NCBI RefSeq assembly: GCF_900105175.1
Contig: NZ_LT629771.1
Coordinates: 1,426,001 to 1,490,000, forward strand
DNA: 64,000 bases
Origin: Jiangella sp. DSM 45060
Lineage (GTDB): Bacteria; Actinomycetota; Actinomycetes; Jiangellales; Jiangellaceae
Reading direction: 5' to 3'
This document shows positions 43,166-52,005 of this stretch, one piece after another (the stretch's first letter is position 1; each line of letters opens with the position of its first letter). Made by a program: the position numbers and the translations under genes. Under the pieces are notes generated by a model. It saw nothing but the letters and a program-made list of their open reading frames with translations. It was not told the origin of the DNA and made no database searches.

Positions 43166-43884
43166 ACGGCGCGCGTACCTGGTACGACGTGTGGCAGCGC
43201 AAGGGCGAGCGCTTCGCCGCGTCCGGCCGTGTCGTGCCCGGCAGGGCCGAGCTGGCCGCGCTGTCCGGCTACGACTCGCTGACCTCGGCGCTCGACCTCG
43301 GCGAGTTCGACCGGCAGCGCGACCACATCGCCGCCTCGCTGGGGATCGGCGCGAACGACACCGTCTACGAGGTCGGCTGCGGCGCCGGCGCGCTGCTGCA
43401 CGCCCTGGAGCCGCTCTGCGCCGGGGTCGGCGGCTCCGACTACGCGCCGGCGCTCGTCGACGTCGCGCGCGGCGTCCTCGACTCCGGCGACGTCGAGGTG
43501 CGCGAGGCGAGCGAGGTGCGGCCGCTGCCGCGGTACGACGTCGTCGTCAGCAACGGCGTCTTCATCTACTTCCCGGACGCCGAGTACGCCCGGGACGTCG
43601 TCGTGCTGATGGCGGCCAAGGCCCGGCGCGCTGTCGGCGTTTTCGACGTCAACGACCTGGCCAGACGTGAAGAGCACCAGGCGGCGCGCCGGGCGGCGTA
43701 CGGTGCGGACGCGGCGACGGGCGGGCTGCGGCAGCTCTACCTCGACCGGGCCTTCTTCACCTCGCTGGCCGCCACCCTCGGTCTCAGCTGCGTCATCCGC
43801 GACTCGGTGATGACGGGCTCGGTGAACGGCCGCTTCCGCTACAACGTCGTCATGTCCCGTCGGGGCGGCTCGTCACGAACGTGA
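43162..43884 (+). CDS. Class I SAM-dependent methyltransferase
   Basis: Protein of 240 residues with the Rossmann methyltransferase core: motif I VYEVGCGAGALLHAL near residue 70, the acidic GSDYAPALVDVARG after strand 2, and VVVSNGVFIYFPDAEYARDVV as motif IV. The N-terminus (ARTWYDVWQRKGERFA) and long C-terminal YLDRAFFTSLA region are typical of small-molecule methyltransferases. It converges with the GH89 gene, overlapping by 35 bases. The methyl acceptor is unknown. Confidence 0.8.
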   Translation: MNGARTWYDVWQRKGERFAASGRVVPGRAELAALSGYDSLTSALDLGEFDRQRDHIAASLGIGANDTVYEVGCGAGALLHALEPLCAGVGGSDYAPALVDVARGVLDSGDVEVREASEVRPLPRYDVVVSNGVFIYFPDAEYARDVVVLMAAKARRAVGVFDVNDLARREEHQAARRAAYGADAATGGLRQLYLDRAFFTSLAATLGLSCVIRDSVMTGSVNGRFRYNVVMSRRGGSSRT

Positions 43885-46093
43885 GCGCGGCCCGGGCCTG
43901 CTCCAGCACGTCCGCGACGGGGCGCTCGAGGAGCGGCTCGTCGGCGGTCACCCAGGCGTCGGTGACGGCGTACCAGTCGACCGGTGTGGTGGGCGCACCG
44001 GTGAGCGCGTTGCGCAGCTGTTCGAACCAGAGCGCCCAGCGCTGCCGGTAGTAGCCGCCGACGAGCCCGGACCAGTCCCGGTTGCCGTACTCCGTGAGCA
44101 TGGTCGACTCCCGGGCGCCCCACGACGTGAGCAGCCGCTTGCCCCACTCGACCAGCTCCGCCCGTTCCCGCGCCGTCGCGCCGAGGGCGCGGGCCCCGGC
44201 CAGCCAAGTCTCGAGCCTGAACGCCGGATGCGCGTCCAGCGTCGCGTCCTGCAGGTCGACGAGCTCGAGGAAGGTGGCGGTCGCGGCGTCGAAGGCGGCG
44301 ACGTCCCCGGCCTCGTGGGCCGCGCCGATCCGGGCGAGGACGAGCCGGGCGTGGTCGGCGAGCACCTGGCGCGCGACGTCGACGAGGTCGTAGTCGAGCG
44401 ACGGCGAGCGCCCGGCCTCGGCCGCCGCGATCAGCCCGGCCAGCGCGGGACGCAGCGCGCCGGCCGGGTAGGGGAGCACTCGCGGTCCCACCATGCTGGC
44501 CTGGTTCGCGCCGAGGCTCGGGACGGCCGCCACGACGGAGTCGGTGCCGGCGTAGACCATGAACGCGTCGAAGCCGTCGCCGGCCTCCTCCAGCGGCGCA
44601 CCGAAGACGGCCGGCGGCCGCGCGTCGTCGAGGGTGGCGAGGTCGACGGCCTCCCCGGCGGCGACGAGGGCGGACTCCTTCGGCGTCGGCGCCGTCTCGG
44701 CGATCCGCCACGGGCCGTACGCGTGCGCGCGCAGCACCCGCCAGGCGTCGGCGGCCGCCTCCGACGTCTGCCCGTAGCGCGCCTCGATCCACTCCTCGAT
44801 CCACGCGTCGAGGCCGATCGGCGCCGTCGTCCAGGCGAGGTCGTGGAAGAGATCCCAGACGACGGGGTTGTTCGCGACGCCCTCGGCCATGTCGGTGAGC
44901 CCGACGAGGTTGCCGACCGCCTCGGTCCCGCCGAACAGCGTCGACGGCGTCGCCGCGATCGCCTCGAGGTCGCCGTAGAGGCCGGTGCGCCCGCCGTAGT
45001 TCGGCAGGATGCCGTACGCCCACGGCGTCCCGTCGTAGCCGTTCATCGTCCGCCAGTGCTCGCCGACCAGGTCGAGGACGAGCAGGCGACTGGCGTCGAG
45101 CGCGTCGAGCAGCTCCGGCCGCGGGTTCCCGCCCCAGCCCTGCACCACCCACGTGTAGCCGGCGTCGGCCGAGCGCATCGCGTCCTCGACGCCCTTGGCC
45201 GCGGCGGCCAGCGTGGTGTCGCCGATCTTGCCGCCTTCGTGCAGGAGGTCGACCGCCCACCAGCCGGAGAGCCCGAAGAGCTCCCGCTGGACCTGGTAGA
45301 AGACCTCCGCGGTCTTCGCGTACTCCGCGGTGTCGGTGCGCAGCCAGTCGGGCCGGCGCGGTCCGGCGAGGTCGATGAACCACAGCCCCTGGGGGACGAT
45401 GGCCGCACCGGCGTTCCGCTCGGCGAAGCCCGGCGGGACGGTGCCGCTGAAGCCGGGCAGGATCGGGGTGATCTCCAGCTCGGCCATGCGGGCGAACACC
45501 TGGCGGGCCAGCTCCACCCGCCGCTCGACGATCCCCCGGGTGGTGCCGTTGCCGAAGTGCTCGATGTTGTTCAGCCACTGCCAGGCCTGGTGCGACGGCG
45601 GCACGATCCACCGCAGCAGCTCGGACTCGGTGTAGCCGAACTGCTGGAACGCCTGCAGCCAGACCGCCTCCTGGCCGAGGGTGACGTGCGCAGCGTTGAT
45701 CCCGCTCGCGGCCAGCAGATCCAGCTCCTGCTCCCATTCGTCCCAGCCGAAGAACGGGGTGGTGTAGCCGCCGACGGTGAGGTTGTAGGCGACCCGCCGC
45801 TGGTAGGGCGACGAGGCGGCGACGCTCGCCCCGTCGGGCAGCTCGGCCGGCCGGCGGACGCCGGAGCGCGAGACGCTGCCGACGCGGGTGCGCCGCGCGA
45901 ACTGGGCGTACGCGGCCAGCGCGACCCCCGGGGTGGTGGCGTCGATCCGCAGCGTGCCGTCCGACGTCGTCGCCTCGAAGGCGTCGGCATCCGCCGTGCC
46001 GGCCGGGCGGACGGTGACGTCGATGCGGTCGGCGGGCAGGCCGCTGAGGCGCCGGATTCCGGCGAGGGCGGCGGCGGCTCGGTGGTCGGTCAT
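43850..46093 (-). CDS. GH89 alpha-N-acetylglucosaminidase (NAGLU-like)
   Basis: Protein of 747 residues. It follows the GH89 pattern: an N-terminal alpha/beta domain (to about residue 95), then the barrel with RRVAYNLTVGGYTTPFFGWDEWEQELDLLAASGIN and AVWLQAFQQFGYTESELL, ILPGFSGTVPPGF, and TWVVQGWGGNPRPELLDAL, and a C-terminal helical domain. GH89 enzymes release terminal alpha-linked GlcNAc from glycans. No signal peptide is seen, so it should act in the cytoplasm on oligosaccharides brought in by the ABC importer encoded just upstream. The substrate linkage is inferred from family. Confidence 0.85.
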   Translation of the reverse strand: MTDHRAAAALAGIRRLSGLPADRIDVTVRPAGTADADAFEATTSDGTLRIDATTPGVALAAYAQFARRTRVGSVSRSGVRRPAELPDGASVAASSPYQRRVAYNLTVGGYTTPFFGWDEWEQELDLLAASGINAAHVTLGQEAVWLQAFQQFGYTESELLRWIVPPSHQAWQWLNNIEHFGNGTTRGIVERRVELARQVFARMAELEITPILPGFSGTVPPGFAERNAGAAIVPQGLWFIDLAGPRRPDWLRTDTAEYAKTAEVFYQVQRELFGLSGWWAVDLLHEGGKIGDTTLAAAAKGVEDAMRSADAGYTWVVQGWGGNPRPELLDALDASRLLVLDLVGEHWRTMNGYDGTPWAYGILPNYGGRTGLYGDLEAIAATPSTLFGGTEAVGNLVGLTDMAEGVANNPVVWDLFHDLAWTTAPIGLDAWIEEWIEARYGQTSEAAADAWRVLRAHAYGPWRIAETAPTPKESALVAAGEAVDLATLDDARPPAVFGAPLEEAGDGFDAFMVYAGTDSVVAAVPSLGANQASMVGPRVLPYPAGALRPALAGLIAAAEAGRSPSLDYDLVDVARQVLADHARLVLARIGAAHEAGDVAAFDAATATFLELVDLQDATLDAHPAFRLETWLAGARALGATARERAELVEWGKRLLTSWGARESTMLTEYGNRDWSGLVGGYYRQRWALWFEQLRNALTGAPTTPVDWYAVTDAWVTADEPLLERPVADVLEQARAALTFVTSRPDGT

Positions 46094-46118
46094 GCTTCTT
46101 TCCTCCAGTGGGTCGGCG

Positions 46119-46961
46119 TCATTTCATGCCGGACACGGCGAGACCGTCGATCACCCGGCGCTGCATGACCAGGAAGACGATCAGGATGGGGGCGCACGCG
46201 AGCAGCGCCGCCGCCATCAGGACGGGGTAGTCGGTCACGAACTGCCCCTGCAGCGTCGCGAGGCCGACGGACAGCGGCTGCGTGCCCGGTTCGGTCGCAA
46301 CGATGAGCGGCCAGAGCAGGTCGTTCCACGACACGAGCACACCGACCACGGCCAGGGCGGACAGGCCGGGCCGGGCCAGCGGCAGCATCACCTTCCAGAA
46401 GACCTGGAACGGGTTCGCGCCGTCGAGCCGCGCGGCCTCCTCCAGCTCGTCGGGCAGCCCGAGGAAGAACTGCCGCATGAGGAAGGCGGAGAACGCCGTG
46501 AAGATGCCCGGCGCCACGATCCCCGCGACGGTGTTCAGCCAGCCGAGCCCTTCGATGATCTGGTACTGCGAGATGAGGAAGACCTGCGGCGGAACCATCA
46601 TGATGGCGAGCACGAGCGCGAACATCGCGCCACGACCCGGGAATCGCATCCGGGCGAAGGCGTAGCCGGCCAGCGCTCCGAGCACGAGATGCCCGAGCAC
46701 CCTGATGACCGTGACGGTCACCGAGACGGTGAGCTGGGAGGCGAACGAGAGCTCGGCGAAGACCTCCGAGTAGTTCTCGAAGTGCAACGACGACGGCCAC
46801 AGCTTCGGCGGGATCGACGTCACCTCGGCGTTCGTCGAGAGCGAGGTGACGATCTGCCAGGCGAACGGGAAGAGCATCACGATGCTGCCGATGACCAGGA
46901 CGAGGTGGGCGAAGCCGTTCCGGCCGGTCCGGCGCGCATGAGTGGGAGCGAGCTCAGGCAT
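46119..46961 (-). CDS. Carbohydrate ABC transporter permease (MalG-like)
   Basis: Permease of 280 residues with six helices. EAA loop EEAARLDGANPFQVFWKVMLP is a clear CUT1-family signature; the SAFLMRQFFLGLPDEL and VLVSWNDLLWPLIV blocks agree. It lies 25 bases upstream of the GH89 gene and overlaps the MalF-like gene by eight bases. No dedicated ATPase is encoded in this cluster, so a shared MsiK-type ATPase from elsewhere is likely, as is usual in actinomycetes. Confidence 0.9.
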   Translation of the reverse strand: MPELAPTHARRTGRNGFAHLVLVIGSIVMLFPFAWQIVTSLSTNAEVTSIPPKLWPSSLHFENYSEVFAELSFASQLTVSVTVTVIRVLGHLVLGALAGYAFARMRFPGRGAMFALVLAIMMVPPQVFLISQYQIIEGLGWLNTVAGIVAPGIFTAFSAFLMRQFFLGLPDELEEAARLDGANPFQVFWKVMLPLARPGLSALAVVGVLVSWNDLLWPLIVATEPGTQPLSVGLATLQGQFVTDYPVLMAAALLACAPILIVFLVMQRRVIDGLAVSGMK

Positions 46962-47913
46962 AGTGGACCCACCTCCGCTGCAGCCGGAACTGGATCGCCG
47001 TGACGATCGCGATGATCAGCAGGATGACGAACGCGATCACCGCTCCGTACCCGCGGTTGTTCTGCACGAACGACTCGTCGTAGAAGAGGTAGACCAGCGA
47101 CTTGGTGTCCGCGATGACCGGGCTGTTGCCGAGGATGGCGTAGATCAGGTCGAACAGCTGGAAGCCGCCGATCACGTTCATGACGAGCACGAAGAAGATG
47201 GACGGGGTCAGCAGCGGGACAGTGATGCGGACGAACTGCGCCCACCGGCCGGCTCCGTCGAGCGACGCCGCCTCGTACAGCTCGGGCGGGATCGAGCGCA
47301 GGCCGGCCGAGAGGATGATGATGTTGAACCCCACCGACATCCAGAGGCCCACGATGGCGACGGCGACGAGCGCGAATCCCTGCGTCGAGAGCCAGTAGGG
47401 CCCGTCGATGCCGAACAGCCCGAGAAAGGCGTTGATCACGCCGTAGTCGCCGTTGAACATGAGCCGCCACACCAGAGCGATGGCCACCGGCATGGCCAGG
47501 TACGGCAGGAAGAACATCGTGCGGTACACCATCGTCCCGCGCAGCGTCGGCCGGTTCAGCAGCGCGGCGAGGCCGACGGCGATGGGCACGCCGAGCAGCA
47601 CCACGAGGACGTAGACGACGGTGTTGAGCAGGGCGCGCAGGAACTCGTCGTCGTCGAGGAGCGAGCGCCAGTTGTCGGCGCCGACGAAGGTCGTCCCCCC
47701 GAACGGTCCCCAGTCGGTGAGGCTGAAGTACGCGGTCTGGACGATGGGGAACAAGTAGAAGACCACGATGCCGGCGAAGAACGGCCCGGCGAACAGCAGC
47801 GGCCACCACCCCGAGTCCGACCGGCGGCGCCGGCCGCCGGCGTTCGGCGCACCCGCCCGGCCGGCCGCAGTACTGGTCGTGGCCGGCGGATGGTCGTGCG
47901 TGGTGAGGCTCAT
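46954..47913 (-). CDS. Carbohydrate ABC transporter permease (MalF-like)
   Basis: Permease of 319 residues. A cytoplasmic N-terminal tail rich in Ala/Gly/Arg leads to the first helix; the EAA loop ELYEAASLDGAGRWAQFVRITVPLL and NVIGGFQLFDLIYAI are typical of CUT1 MalF-type partners. Its ATG overlaps the binding-protein stop by four bases. It should form a heterodimer with the MalG-like permease for uptake of an oligosaccharide. Confidence 0.9.
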   Translation of the reverse strand: MSLTTHDHPPATTSTAAGRAGAPNAGGRRRRSDSGWWPLLFAGPFFAGIVVFYLFPIVQTAYFSLTDWGPFGGTTFVGADNWRSLLDDDEFLRALLNTVVYVLVVLLGVPIAVGLAALLNRPTLRGTMVYRTMFFLPYLAMPVAIALVWRLMFNGDYGVINAFLGLFGIDGPYWLSTQGFALVAVAIVGLWMSVGFNIIILSAGLRSIPPELYEAASLDGAGRWAQFVRITVPLLTPSIFFVLVMNVIGGFQLFDLIYAILGNSPVIADTKSLVYLFYDESFVQNNRGYGAVIAFVILLIIAIVTAIQFRLQRRWVHYA

Positions 47914-49181
47914 TCGGACGCCACCGCCCTGTCGATCAGGTCGCTCAGCTGTCGAGTCGCCTCCTCGGCGGTGATCTCGCCCGCGAGCGCCTGTCCGGCG
48001 ATCACCGCCTCCTCGGAGAACCACGCCTCTGAGTTCCTCGTGGTGGGGTACGGGAAGGAGTAGTCGATCGCGTCCACGAAGGTCTGCAGGCCGAGGTCCG
48101 GGTGGCTCTGGACAAACGCGTCGCTCGTCCCCTCGTAGGCGGAGAGGATGATGCCGCTCTCCGCCTGGATCCGCTGGGCCTCCTCGCCGGCGAAGAAGGC
48201 CTGGAACGCCTGCGCGGCGGCCAGGTTGTCCGACTGTGCGCTGACGACGTTCGCCAACGCGTGGCTGACGGTCGCCTTGCGCTCGGCCTGGGGCAGCGGC
48301 ACCGCGACGAAGTCGGCGGCGTTGGGCGAGGACGCGACCAGGGCGATGCTCGCGCCACCGACCGAGGGGAACATCGCGGCCTTGCCGCTCAGGAACCACT
48401 GGTCGGCCAACGTCTCCGACAGCTGCTGCATCGTCGGCGACGACCCGTCCGCGACGATGTCGGCCCAGATCTGCAGGCCTTCGGCGCCTCCCGGCTCCTC
48501 CCAGCCGCTCTGGCCGTCGTCGGTGACCACCGAGCCGCCGTAGGCGAAGACGGAGCTCCAGTAGGTCGTCTGGCCGGCCGGATAGAACGCGGTGCCGTAG
48601 ATGCCCTGGTCGCCCAGGGCGTCGTGGATGGCCTTGGACGTGGCCCGGAAGTCGTCGTAGGTCCAGTCCGGCGACGGGAGTGGAACCCCGGCCTGCTCGA
48701 ACAGCGCCTTGTTGATCCACACGGCGTTCGTGTCCACGTCCTTCGGAACCGCGTACTGCGCCCCGTCGACCTGGAAGAACTCGGTGAGGTGGTCCGGGTA
48801 CTTCGACAGGTCGATGGCGCCGGACTCGACCAGGTCGTCGATCGGAGCCAGCTGGTCGTTGGCCGCGTAGAGCTCGAAGTACGCCATGTCCATCCAGAAC
48901 ACGTCGGGAAGGGTGTCCGACGACGCCTCGGTCTGGAGGGTGGTCCAGTACTGTGCGAACGGCCGGACGATCGGGGTGACCGTCACGTCCGGGTACTCCT
49001 CCTGGAACGCCTCGATGATCGCGTCGAGCGTCGGCTCCAGGTTCGGGTCCCAGTGCGCGTAGGTGATCTCTCCCGACACCTCGCCGGGATCCGCGGTGGC
49101 CGATCCATCGCTGCCGGAGCAGGCGGCGACTCCGAGCACCATGCCTGACGTGATGGCGATGCCTGCGACGAGCTTGTTCAT
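47910..49181 (-). CDS. Carbohydrate ABC transporter substrate-binding lipoprotein
   Basis: Family-1 sugar-binding protein of 423 residues. Signal peptide MNKLVAGIAITSGMVLGVAAC with lipobox ending at Cys21. Mature segments ITYAHWDPNLEPTLDAIIEAFQEEYPDV and LPDVFWMDMAYFELYAANDQL are characteristic. ATG at 49181 is chosen over an upstream start at 49208 because GAGGAG lies five bases before it and the signal peptide is then standard. It follows the acetyltransferase gene by 43 bases. With the GH89 enzyme, it suggests uptake of a GlcNAc-containing glycan fragment. Confidence 0.88.
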   Translation of the reverse strand: MNKLVAGIAITSGMVLGVAACSGSDGSATADPGEVSGEITYAHWDPNLEPTLDAIIEAFQEEYPDVTVTPIVRPFAQYWTTLQTEASSDTLPDVFWMDMAYFELYAANDQLAPIDDLVESGAIDLSKYPDHLTEFFQVDGAQYAVPKDVDTNAVWINKALFEQAGVPLPSPDWTYDDFRATSKAIHDALGDQGIYGTAFYPAGQTTYWSSVFAYGGSVVTDDGQSGWEEPGGAEGLQIWADIVADGSSPTMQQLSETLADQWFLSGKAAMFPSVGGASIALVASSPNAADFVAVPLPQAERKATVSHALANVVSAQSDNLAAAQAFQAFFAGEEAQRIQAESGIILSAYEGTSDAFVQSHPDLGLQTFVDAIDYSFPYPTTRNSEAWFSEEAVIAGQALAGEITAEEATRQLSDLIDRAVASE

Positions 49182-49224
49182 CAGAACTCCTCCTCGAGCG
49201 CTGATCAATGGATGGAAACCGCGG

Positions 49225-49848
49225 CTACGGGGTGGTCGCGATGCCGAACAGGGGATGTTCCGGGGTGCTCGACGGCAGCTCGTGGAATCCGAGGCGGTTG
49301 TAGAACGCGCGGGCGCCGACGTTGCTCGGGTCGATGCCGAGGTGCAGGGCGGGTACGCCGCGGGCCGCGAGCGCCGCCCGGAACTCGTCGACGAGGCGCC
49401 GGCCGAACCCCTGCCCCCGCAGCTCGGGCAGCAGGTTCATGTGCAGTTGCGCGGGGTAGGCGTCGAGCTCGGGAATGCCCCGCATCACCTCGGGCCGCCC
49501 TCCCACCTCCACCAGCAGCGCCTCGCTGATCTGAGGCGTGTGTGCCGTGGGAGCGCCCGGTGCGGGATGCCTCGCGGCGAAGCCGGGCGCCCACTCGCGC
49601 CGCCACCACTCGATGAACGCGGCGGTGTCCGCGACGCCGACCAGGTAGCCGGCCGCCCGCTCGCCGTCGTCGACGACGAGGGCGAGGTCGGGGGCGTACT
49701 CCAGATACGGCAGCACGGCCACGTCGGGCACGAGCGTGTCGTCCGAGTACCACCCGGTCGCGTCGCCGCCGGCCGCCCCGGTGCGCAGGCACACGCGGGC
49801 GACGTCGTCGCGGTCGGTCGGGCGGTACGGGCGGGTCTGCGCGCTCAT
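49225..49848 (-). CDS. GNAT-family N-acetyltransferase
   Basis: Protein of 207 residues. The pattern YRPTDRDDVARVCLRTG at the start, a HMNLLPELRGQGFGRRLVDEFRAAL acetyl-CoA loop (RGQGFG is the canonical A motif) and LGIDPSNVGARAFYNRLGFHEL at the end are clear GNAT features. The length and the DATGWYSDDTLVPDVAVLPYLEY insert resemble GNATs that sit beside GH89 and hexosaminidase genes, so an amino-sugar substrate is plausible. Its start overlaps the beta-propeller gene stop by four bases. Confidence 0.83.
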   Translation of the reverse strand: MSAQTRPYRPTDRDDVARVCLRTGAAGGDATGWYSDDTLVPDVAVLPYLEYAPDLALVVDDGERAAGYLVGVADTAAFIEWWRREWAPGFAARHPAPGAPTAHTPQISEALLVEVGGRPEVMRGIPELDAYPAQLHMNLLPELRGQGFGRRLVDEFRAALAARGVPALHLGIDPSNVGARAFYNRLGFHELPSSTPEHPLFGIATTP

Positions 49849-50810
49849 CGGACTGCTCCGTTCTCGGTCGCCGGGCCGGGACGCAGGTGCAGCTCGCGCC
49901 CGCCGATGACCCACTCGGTGAGGAAGATCGATCCGTCCGGGCCGGTCGCGACGCCGTGCGGGCTGTTCAGCAGGCCGTCGCGCAGCGGCGGGCGCACCAT
50001 CGCGCCGTCGGACTGGTGGTTCGGCCAGCCCGGCCGCTTCTCGCCGTCCGGGAACGGCACCAGCACGTCGAGCAGGCCACGATCGAGGTCGACGCTGTGC
50101 AGCGCGCCGTCGAGGTCGGTGACGACGAGCCGCTCGCCCAGCGCCGCGAGGCCGCTCGGGCTGCGCAGGTCCGGATGGGTGAACGCGTCCACGAAGTGCC
50201 CGTCCAGGTCGAGGCGGACCAGCCGGCTGTTGCCGCGGTCGGCGACGACCAGCTCGGCGCCACTCGCGCCGGCGAGGAGGAGCACACCGTGCGGGCACCG
50301 GAACCGCGCTCCGCCGGCGCCCTGCACGGTCGTCACCGCACCGTCACGGAACAGGTGCACCAGGCTCTCCCCGTAGCCGTCGGCCACCACGACCAGCGAC
50401 TCGGTGCCGTCGACTGCGATGGAGGTCGGATACCAGCCGTGCTGCGCGTAGTGAGGGTGGTCCGGGCGGACGAGGTCGGTGAAGGTACCCGAGGCGAGGT
50501 CCAGCACGCCCGCACGTCCCTCGCGCACCTCCGGCTCGTACGCCGGCGGCCGCTGCTTCCAGCCGGGGTCGACCAGCCACAGCCGGTCACCGCTCGGGCC
50601 GAGGGTGATGTCGTGCACCTCGAGCAGCGGGACGGGGATCCGCTCGACGTGCTCGGTCGGCAGGTGCCGGGCGATGATCGCGCCGCCGGCCGGGTCGGTC
50701 CAGTACACCGTCCCGCCGGCGTCGGCGGCGATGCCGGCGTGCGACCACTCGGCGCTGTCCCGTCCGCTCGGCGACAGCGTCGCCCAGCTCAGACTATTAC
50801 CACGCGACAT
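49845..50810 (-). CDS. Six-bladed beta-propeller (SMP-30/NHL-like) protein
   Basis: Protein of 321 residues with repeated blade-like segments: HAGIAADAGGTVYWTD, HDITLGPSGDRLWLVDPG, TSIAVDGTESLVVVADGYGES, HGVLLLAGASGAELVVADRGN, SGLAALGERLVVTDLDG and HGVATGPDGSIFLTEW, about six in all. Such proteins include lactonases and sugar-acid or glycan-binding enzymes. There is no signal peptide, so it is cytoplasmic. Its start overlaps the P450 stop by 14 bases. A lactonase or hydrolase acting on the P450 product is possible but not shown. Confidence 0.7.
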   Translation of the reverse strand: MSRGNSLSWATLSPSGRDSAEWSHAGIAADAGGTVYWTDPAGGAIIARHLPTEHVERIPVPLLEVHDITLGPSGDRLWLVDPGWKQRPPAYEPEVREGRAGVLDLASGTFTDLVRPDHPHYAQHGWYPTSIAVDGTESLVVVADGYGESLVHLFRDGAVTTVQGAGGARFRCPHGVLLLAGASGAELVVADRGNSRLVRLDLDGHFVDAFTHPDLRSPSGLAALGERLVVTDLDGALHSVDLDRGLLDVLVPFPDGEKRPGWPNHQSDGAMVRPPLRDGLLNSPHGVATGPDGSIFLTEWVIGGRELHLRPGPATENGAVR

Positions 50811-52005
50811 GGACCCTCCCCGGCGAATAGGTGGGCAGCGGACCGGCGAACGGCAGCGGCTCCAACTGCTCGGCATCGACCAGCCGCAACGACGGCAGCC
50901 GGTCCAGCAGCTGGGTGATCGCCTCGGCGATGACGACGCGGGCGAGCTGCTGGCCGATGCAGCCGTGGATGCCGTGACCGAACGCGATGTGCCCGTAGGC
51001 GTCGCGGGTGACGTCGAAGGTGTCCGGGTCGGCGAACCGGTCGCCGTCGCGGTTCGGCGCGACCGTCGACACCCAGACCGACTCGCCCGCACGGAAGTCG
51101 ATCCCCTGCAGGGTCACGTCCTCGGCGACGGTGCGCGGATGTGCCGAGACGAACATCGCGTGGAACCGGACGAACTCCTCGACGGCCGGGCGGATCAGCG
51201 AGGGGTCGCGCCGCAGCACCTCCAGCTGCTCGGGGTTCGTGAGCAGCGAGACCGTGGTCGTCGGGATCATGAAGGCGATCGCGTCGCGTCCGGAGCCCAT
51301 GAGCACCGCGGTGATCCCGAGGCGTTCCGCGTCGGTGAGCTCCGAGCGCAGGATGTCGCTGATGGTGTCCTCGCCGAGGTCGTCGCGCTTGAGCTCGAGC
51401 ATCGCGCGGGCGAACTCGACCATCTCGCCCGGCCGCAGCTCCTCGGCGGCGAAGATGTCGGCGAACTCACCGGACCTGTGCTCCGGGATGCCCAGCACCC
51501 GGCAGTGGGCGAACACGGAGACGGGGACACCGAAGTCCCAGAACAGGTCGGCGGTGCTCCCGGCGGCGACGATCTCGTCGAGCCGTCGTTCGATGAAGGC
51601 GCGCAGGGCCGGCAGCCGGCCGCGCACCGAACGGACGGAGAACCGGCCGACGACGGTCCGGCGGATCCTGGTGTGCTGGGGCGGGTCGAGGCTGAGGACG
51701 TTGCCCGCCATGAAGGCGTGCACCAGGTCGCTGTCGGGCATCACGTGGTCGGAGAACACGTGATGCCCGACCGGGTGTCGTTGGTGAGTCATGCTGAAGC
51801 GGGTGTCCTCGAGGACCTGCCGGGCGAGGTCGTACCCGGTGACGAACCACCCGACGTTCCCGTCGTCGGCCGTCAGCCGGGTCGCGGGCGCCTCCGCCCG
51901 CCACGCCGCGAACCGAGGCGACGGACGGAACGGCGTGCCGTCGGTGGGCATGACGGCCGCGTGGTAGGGGCACCCCGTGCTCTGGGTCTGTGGTGCGGTA
52001 CTCAT
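50797..52005 (-). CDS. Cytochrome P450
   Basis: Bacterial class I P450 of 402 residues. Heme loop FGHGIHGCIG with Cys349 as axial ligand, ExxR at Glu277-Arg280, and the HTRIRRTVVGRFSVRSV substrate-region helix are all present. In the I-helix the usual [AG]Gx[DE]T reads SGRDA (238-242): the conserved proton-relay Thr is Ala, as also known in P450eryF, so oxygen activation may depend on a substrate hydroxyl. Its redox partners are encoded directly upstream. The operon with a sugar importer and GH89 enzyme suggests a glycan- or glycoside-related substrate, for example O-demethylation; this is inference. Confidence 0.9.
   Translation of the reverse strand: MSTAPQTQSTGCPYHAAVMPTDGTPFRPSPRFAAWRAEAPATRLTADDGNVGWFVTGYDLARQVLEDTRFSMTHQRHPVGHHVFSDHVMPDSDLVHAFMAGNVLSLDPPQHTRIRRTVVGRFSVRSVRGRLPALRAFIERRLDEIVAAGSTADLFWDFGVPVSVFAHCRVLGIPEHRSGEFADIFAAEELRPGEMVEFARAMLELKRDDLGEDTISDILRSELTDAERLGITAVLMGSGRDAIAFMIPTTTVSLLTNPEQLEVLRRDPSLIRPAVEEFVRFHAMFVSAHPRTVAEDVTLQGIDFRAGESVWVSTVAPNRDGDRFADPDTFDVTRDAYGHIAFGHGIHGCIGQQLARVVIAEAITQLLDRLPSLRLVDAEQLEPLPFAGPLPTYSPGRVHVAW

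Noticed and set aside
44228..46168. 646-codon plus-strand frame opposite the GH89 gene
   Set aside because: It is the antisense shadow of a recognisable glycosidase and shows no protein-family pattern.
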